The notes under the pieces: generated by a model | What the model saw: the letters and a program-made list of their open reading frames with translations, nothing else | Databases searched by the model: none | Told to the model about the DNA's origin: nothing | NCBI GenBank assembly: GCA_033060915.1 | Contig: CM065379.1 | Span: forward strand, 31,888,318-31,952,317 | DNA from: Euryodendron excelsum | Taxonomy: Eukaryota > Streptophyta > Magnoliopsida > Ericales > Pentaphylacaceae | Reading direction: 5' to 3' | DNA: 64,000 nucleotides | Made by a program: the position numbers and the translations under genes | Shown here: positions 58,066 to 64,000 of the stretch, one piece after another | Layout of the letters: every line of letters starts with the position of its first letter | How positions within the stretch are numbered: the first letter of the stretch is position 1

Positions 58066-58645
58066 TGTTGACCCAAAATAATAACCTAAGAGGGGGGGTG
58101 AATTGGGTTTTCAAAAATTAAGGTAATAAAATGAATATGCAAAATATAAAAATGAATGGAATAGTAAATCAAAGCAGGATATAAATGCAAGCCAGTTAAT
58201 GCAATGATGCAGGCAAGATAATGTAGTGCAGAAAATAAAACAAAGCACAGAAGACACTAAGATTTTACAGAGATTCAGCGTTCTTTTGCCTACATCCTCT
58301 CTTTCTTAATTCCTTCAAGGGGATCGTCCACTATGTAAAAGTCCCCTTTACACAGCTTGCTGTTTCTCTGAGTGCCAACTCACTTTTTACAAGAGTTTAC
58401 ACCAAACTCTCAAACTCCAAGTAATTTTATTCAAAATTCACTCAAACTTATAGGTCACAACCCAACCCAAGAGTAATGAAGGAGTTTAGTACATAAGGTA
58501 CTCTCGCAAAGATTAAATGTGCAAGTTGAAGCTCAATTAATAACCTCAAAGATGAGGAACAAGAGGAATATTGTAGTGAAAAGCAGCGTATATCTTTGAA
58601 TTTGGTGTATAACCTTTTTTATCTTCTCTCCTTCTCTATAAATGC
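58066..58645 (-). repeat. Copia 5' LTR, truncated by element 2
   Basis: It matches 46839-47395 with small insertions and deletions (for example about 60 bp near 58500-58555 is absent from the 3' copy). It ends at TCTATAAATGC, where the long-LTR family sequence begins. The rest of this LTR lies beyond element 2, outside the window. Confidence 0.78.
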
Positions 58646-60338
58646 CAGGCCTAATAGAAGCAAAACGACCAAAATGCACTTAGGGTATTGTTCGGTCCAT
58701 TTCCTTTTGGCACGTCTTCTTAAAGACAATAAGTCCCTATTTCAACCTCAATTCCAATTCTAATTCTAGTGTCCAAGTCAATCAAACTAAATCTAGCCTG
58801 TCTTTCGAGAAAGCTGATCCCTTAGACGGTAAATTAATCCAGCACGGCATGTTTACAGAGAAAACTCCTCGGAACGATAAGTCCCTTCAAACCTTTCAAC
58901 CGGGATGAAACCTAAGTCCCTGAGATGGTAGAGCGATTACTTTTGAAGCCTGCTAGCCGGCTAATGTAGAATTTTTGCTATTCGGTAAATCGATTGGGAC
59001 ATCACCTAAGGCCTCGAGATGATAAGACCATCTAGTAGCCTCGCAAGATCAAGCAGTCTCCAGAATGAACGCACATTGTCAGAGTGACAAAAATACTCAC
59101 AAATGTTACAACTTTTAGAGTGGCAAAAACACTCGCAAATAAGTCGACATCGGGAATGCCAACAAACCCCTTATGTCACGGGACCGTACATGCCTCTTAG
59201 TTGTGGCACATTTACCAAAGGATGAGTTACTTTTGGAAATCAACTCATCACACGCTGTTAGAGTGGCAGAAACACTTAAAACCCAGGTCAGCACCAATGC
59301 CTACTAGCCCACTCCAATAAAAAATGACAAAGCTGCCCCTTGAGCCCTACAGGCACCCTTCTCGAGAAAGTACCTAAGACCTCAATGGAGTAAGTTCACC
59401 ATTCCAGGATTGTCCCAAAGACAATCCGGCATGTTCCAGTGCCTTCCAATCGATTCTGGATCAATTTTGAGATCATCCAATCAAAATGACCATTTTGCCT
59501 CTAGGCATCTGATTACCTCCAGAAACCATATCGGTTCTGGGTATCAAACCAATTATCTTTTAGGGATACATTTAATAGTATTTCCAATCTTTTAGTACCC
59601 TGTCAGGTTATTCCAAGTCCATTTCGGTAAATCTGATGCAAAATGATTGTTTTACCCTCGATAAGCTGTTCACCCTTTTTAATCACACCGGCTCTCGTTG
59701 TCAATCTAGTTACCTTCGAGATACTCATTTAGGGATTCCGGTCTATCCCCGGCCTTTCAGATCATTCCTAGACTTTTTGAAGTCACTCTTAGTGGAGCTA
59801 GGCTAAAAGTTGCATGGTATTCACTAGGACAGGCACTCAAATCTTTTACCTTGCATCCCAAGAGTCATAAGATCTGTTTCTTATTGCCTTAAAACTTTCT
59901 TATGCCAAGCCAAAAATGGCATGATGCCACTGCAATAGGTGTTAGAGCCAATTCCAATTGCCTATAAATATAGACCACCACCTGTGTAAAAAGGATCCAC
60001 AAACTCAGTCCAGAAAGGCTACCTCAATGAAAACAGGCTTTGAAACCCAAGTTCTCTCAAGCCTCCTTCAAACCTTAGTCTCCCTACACTCCATATACAC
60101 AAACCCTAGCCTTTATACACTCTCTAACCTCAAATACAAGCTACCAAGCATCCATTGAAGGTCAATTGTTGCATATTCAAAGCTTTCAAGGGGAGGCAAA
60201 TAAGGTAAACAAAGCAAGCAAAGAAACCAAAGAAAATAGAACACAAGGTAGGTTTTTAATTTAGTTTACGCAACCCCCCTCTCTTTCTTTTCTCTCCTAA
60301 ACCACTTGGGTTTTCTTCTATTTTAATCCCTATCTTCT

Positions 60339-60375
<37 letters not shown>

Positions 60376-62760
60376 ACCCCTCACCCCCCTATCTTGAATG
60401 CTTAAAACAAGGGACTTCTCAGTTCATACCTAGGAAGACTTGTTGAGGGTCACTGTACTAGGGGCTCTCTTCAAGTTCAACCTAAGACGGTATAGGTCCG
60501 GCCTCCATGATTATGTGGTGAAGCCTAACCTTGTATGTTCATGAACCCTTTGCATTGCATTCAATATTGTATTCAAAGTTGTTTTCAATCTCGCATCAAA
60601 GTTCTCTTTCAAAACTTGCATTTGAAACCACGTTTTCAAATTTGTTTTCAAAATCACAACCCTAAGATGATTTTAACCATTCCATGGTTAGGATCGCTCT
60701 AGGAAAGTATTACATTCAATATGACCATCAAAGTCCAAAGTTGGGTTAAAACCCTAAATTGTTTTTTAATAAATCACAGGTCTATAGTGATTCTAGTCAT
60801 TCCATGGTTAGGGTTGCTATAAAAAAGTGTCACATTCAATGAGATTATCAATGTCCAAATCTTGTTTTCAAATCCTAATTGTTTTCAAAATCACAACCCT
60901 AGAATAGTTCTAATCTTTTCATGACTATAATCATTTTAGGAAAGTGAGATATTCAAGAGACTTGCAAAAGTCCATATTCAAACGTTTTCAAAATAGTTTT
61001 TGCAAATCTACTTCCTAAAAGCTCTTTCGAAAGATTTACTTTTCAAAAACTCTTTTTCTTAAAGTTCAAGTCAAAACCCTAGAACCTGTGATTAGGAAAC
61101 TCTAATTCCTCTATTAAAATCATGACTTTCTATTTGCATCAAATCATAACTTTTCAAAACCTTTTTCTACATAAAATCATAGAATTTCAAATTCAAGATT
61201 TCCAAAACTAAAGCCTTCTAATATCGAGTCGAATCAAATTTTGTCCAAATAGGAAACCAAATCAAATCTTTCAATTTTGGAAACTAAATCAAATCCTCTA
61301 TTTTTGGAAATAAAATCCAATATTCAATTTTAGCAAATAGGGATTAAACATTTCCTAATTTCAAACTTTCAAACCTCTCCTAATTTCAAACTTTCAAATC
61401 TTTCCTAAATTTTCAAATTTCAAATCTTTCTAAGTTTGAATCTTTCTAAATCAAATCTTTTCAAAATTAATTATTTCCTAAAATGGAAACTTTCCAAAAA
61501 TATAACTTTCCTAATATGGTACCTTCTGAATTCAAAACTTTTCTAAATTCAAGCTTTCCAAATTCTTCCAAATCAAGTCAAATCTTTACAAGTCTTTTCA
61601 AGTCAAGTGTTTCTAAATCAAATCAAATCCTTTCCTAATCTTTTTTAAATCCAACTTTCTTAATTCAAAACTTTTCAAAAATAGAAGTTTCCTAAAATAA
61701 AACTTTCCAAATTTGAAACTTTCTTAAATCGAAATTTTCTAAAATCAAACTTTCTAGAATCAAACGTTTCAAGTTCATATTAAGACTTTTCAATTCAATT
61801 GCATGCTTCAAACCCTACGTTGCCAAAGTCCTAGGAAGTCAAAGACCAACCTCAACCCTTAACCCTAAGTTAGGGCTTCAATTCTTTTCTAAACCAATAT
61901 GGTTTTCAAACTCTAATTCATGTCAAGATAATTTCAAAGTTCAATTGAAAGATTTTGAATCAAAGTCGATTTTAAATCAAAGTTCAATTTCAAAACTTCC
62001 AAAGTTCAAATCAAACTTTCTAAAGGCCTTAAAATGCCTATTTTCAATCGGACCCCTTGTCCGAACTACGACTGACCTGATCCCCATCAGAGGGATACGT
62101 GGGCAACCCTCATGAGTGTGGTCGTAACCTTTTTAAAGTTTTCAATTTCCATAACGTTTTTTAAACCTCAAATCCCCTTTTCAAATTTATTTTCAAAATC
62201 AAATTATTTTCTTGCACTTGCATGTCATGCATCATATCAAACCTTTTTTTCAAAATTCTTTTGAAAGTGGATAGTATTGGACATTTGTTAATTGGAGATT
62301 CTAAATGAGTGAATCTATGGTAGAAAGACACATAGGTACTGCAAGGGCGGGATAAGGTGATAGCCTAGTGCATCTTCCCTATACATAACCAATCTCCAGA
62401 CTATAAATCATTGTTTTTAAGAGACCAAAACCGGAGTCGTTTTTTAAAAAGGGCTAAAATCATTCCAAAGGTTGCCAAACAACCTGTTTTCTCCAAAAAA
62501 AAACTCTTGCTTGAGGAAGTTTTCCAAAACCTTTTCAAAAACCTTAAGTTTAATCTTCATATTACACTTAGTTTTAGGTGACCTAACTCACCTTAACAAA
62601 GTTAGGTGGCGACTCCAAATCTTTTTCCTAAAGCCCTTATTTAAATCAATTTCTAATTCAAACTTAGTTGCACTCGTCCTTCTAGGAGGTTGAGTTCCAA
62701 CGATAGAGTACCATGCATTTTTTTCACCATTCAAAAGTGCGAAAAAATCAGCATGCGACA
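58646..62760 (+). repeat. LTR H (5' LTR of element 2, 5'-truncated)
   Basis: It begins inside U3 at CAGGCCTAATAGAAGCAAAA and ends CATGCGACA. It has TATA at 59963-59970, weak palindromes near 59905-59945, donor GT at 60248-60249 and no tandem array. A run of 36 C occurs at 60340-60375. It shares several diagnostic differences with LTR A. Confidence 0.82.
60340..60375. repeat. Run of 36 C
   Basis: It expands a short C-rich spot that has about 5-7 C in other LTR copies (e.g. 34163). The complementary G-run could form G-quadruplexes, and the length may be uncertain in any assembly. Confidence 0.9.
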
Positions 62761-62762
62761 GC

Positions 62763-62780
62763 TACTAACTCTGCTGGGGA
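62763..62780 (+). promoter_or_regulatory. Primer-binding site of element 2 (decayed)
   Basis: TACTAACTCTGCTGGGGA lies two bases after the LTR. It matches the element 1 site TGGCGACTCCATTGGGGA except mainly for transitions, as expected from deamination of methylated DNA. Confidence 0.65.
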
Positions 62781-64000
62781 TGCTTAGAGGGTTAGGCCTT
62801 TATCATGTCTCTCCACCCTTCACTCATTTAAAATCTTCAATTAACTTGTCCATTCTTATCCGCTCTTAAATTTTAAAATCAATTTTTCAAAACTGTTTTC
62901 AAACATGTCACTATTTGCATTCAATTCATATCTAATCATTCTATCATGCATTAAGTTTGTCATCAAAGTACTGACTTATTGCATTTCATTTTATAGGTGG
63001 ACCATGTTCACATTTAATTTTATCGTTTATATAACTTTCCATGAATGACAGGATGGAATGGACAGGATGGATGGAAGTTGTTGGGTCCTTTCCTCTGCTT
63101 TTCAAAGAATCTCACACACATTGCACATGCACTTGCATTTGCATATTTGCATTCTTTACCTGATGATAACCCTTCTAGTTAGAAAGGGGGATAGAACTTT
63201 GGTTTTGGGTGAATGCTTTGTTAGTTTCTTAGCCTACGGCCTCATGATGGTCCTCCAGCTTGGATCACCAACCAATAATGGCACCACCTCGGGGAATGGG
63301 CCTAGGATTGAAGATTTGAGAACCAAGCCTTCTTAGGAAGCATTAGTAAACCCTCAACCTCATGCTCATGTAGAAGCCCTGCATAGAAGAACCTCTTCCA
63401 GATTTAAGACACTCACGTTAATTTCAAAATCATGGAGAAAAGGGCGACTTCTTTACTTTCCTTTATTCTTATCCATTCCTATCGTTATAATGCTTGTGTA
63501 ATGCTTATGCATGCATATTTAATTTACAATTACATTATCTCTTTCTATACTCTTGGCATACATGTACATGCATTTAATACTCCATTTCATGACAAGAGTT
63601 CCAAAGTAACTTAAGTTACTACATTCTCATGCATATGATTAACCCATAGAGAGTGACACCAAACTCACTCTCCCTTACATAAAACCTACCAAAATTCTAA
63701 GAGTTCTCACGTAACCCTAAGGACTCATGGCATATCATTCCATGAAGAGAGGCCCTAATCCCTCTATGCTCACAGAGATAGGTTGCCAAGAAAACAAGGG
63801 GCAACCAAAAAACAAAGTCTCTCAATGACCTCCTCAACGTCAAACTCAAAGAAGGCAAATCTGTATACTCAAAAGTGGTTTAAGATTTCAAATATAAAAG
63901 TAGATAGGTGGAAGTCCCAACGAAAGTGTCCCCTTTCCTCCTATTAAAACGTATTTCAATTCCGTTGCATTTAAACTTGAAAGTTCAATGTACTCTTTTA
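62781..64000 (+). other. Leader of element 2
   Basis: This is colinear with 12473-11290 of element 1 read in reverse: GGTTAGGCC near 62790, GGAAGTTGTTGGGTCCTTTCC near 63070, CTAGTTAGAAAGG near 63175 and AACCCTAAGGACTCAT near 63712. It carries a 16-bp palindrome AGTAACTTAAGTTACT (63605-63620) and the conserved hairpin at 63649-63672. No confident gene is present; a short frame at 63058-63336 is noted under the element 1 leader. Confidence 0.7.
63649..63672 (+). other. Conserved leader hairpin of element 2
   Basis: Arms GAGAGTGA and TCACTCTC flank CACCAAAC. It is the counterpart of 11601-11624 of element 1, at nearly the same distance from the primer-binding site. Confidence 0.55.

Larger units (their letters stand above)
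46839..58645 (-). mobile_element. Pol-less Ty1/copia element (Sirevirus-like), split by later insertions
   Basis: The two LTR copies share the stretch AGGGGGGTGAATTGGGTTTT (46863 and 58094 regions) and several hundred following bases. The internal part 54875-58065 carries, on the minus strand, a tRNA-iMet-type primer site, a gag with zinc knuckle, a protease start, a coiled-coil segment and a purine tract after GTCATCATCAAAA, an arrangement known from Sireviruses. Integrase, reverse transcriptase and RNase H are absent, so an internal deletion of several kb is inferred. The 3' LTR is split by a CACTA-like transposon and the 5' LTR is cut by element 2. Target duplication: CCTTC at 46834-46838; its partner is lost. 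Confidence 0.75.
58646..64000 (+). mobile_element. Element 2: second long-LTR family member with internal region, runs off the right edge
   Basis: LTR H (58646-62760) is directly followed by a primer-binding site and a leader colinear with the leader of element 1. By comparison with element 1, gag should begin near 64260, just outside. The LTR lacks its first 110-140 bp including TGTAAGCACC, so the left border is a deletion or rearrangement rather than a clean insertion. Confidence 0.8.

Overview
The window looks like heterochromatic, transposon-packed DNA from a flowering plant with a large genome. The evidence is plant-specific plant mobile domain (PMD) sequences, a Tat/Ogre-type Ty3/gypsy gag, a Sirevirus-like Ty1/copia gag, plant-type TATA boxes (TATAAATA) and introns, and no intact host gene, rRNA or tRNA. 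I cannot name the species. Almost every base can be assigned to nested mobile elements.

Element 1 (1-18433, minus strand; its 3' LTR is cut by the window start) is a gag-only Ty3/gypsy element with unusually long (~5.9 kb) LTRs. In element orientation it reads: 5' LTR 18433-12494, primer-binding site 12491-12474, leader, gag 10991-8947 (one stop, one frameshift), a non-coding stretch without pol, an oppositely transcribed and apparently spliced PMD gene (plus strand, 4137-7280, several lesions), polypurine tract at 4137, and 3' LTR 4136-1. No protease, reverse transcriptase, RNase H or integrase is visible, so it must have been mobilised by a partner. Its 5' end lies in an older LTR fragment (18434-19694, minus), which lies in another LTR (19695-23508, plus).

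From 23509 to 46838 the substrate is a second, diverged PMD gene on the minus strand. It is split by solo LTRs of the same long-LTR family, whose 5-bp target duplications can be read directly: LTR B 26739-31731 (ATCAT), LTR C 32138-36664 (GTAAG/GCAAG), and LTR D 36790-46570 (CTTTC), which is itself split by LTR E 39369-44565 (CCGGG). A pol-less Ty1/copia element (46839-58645, minus) follows. Its 3' LTR is split by a short CACTA-like DNA transposon (47968-54135), which is in turn split by solo LTR G (48214-53713, GATTT). Its 5' LTR is cut at 58645 by element 2, a plus-strand member of the long-LTR family (LTR H 58646-62760, PBS, and a leader running off the right edge).

The most interesting system is the long-LTR family. 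The parts that seem to work together are a sense gag, an antisense spliced PMD gene, GGCGCC palindromes upstream of both the LTR TATA box and the antisense gene, a splice donor kept in all nine LTR copies that reach that point plus a candidate acceptor just before gag, a hairpin conserved in the leader of both internal regions, and tandem arrays in the LTR whose unit folds into a UUCG-type hairpin with a compensatory base-pair change. Functional statements about these parts are inference from sequence alone.
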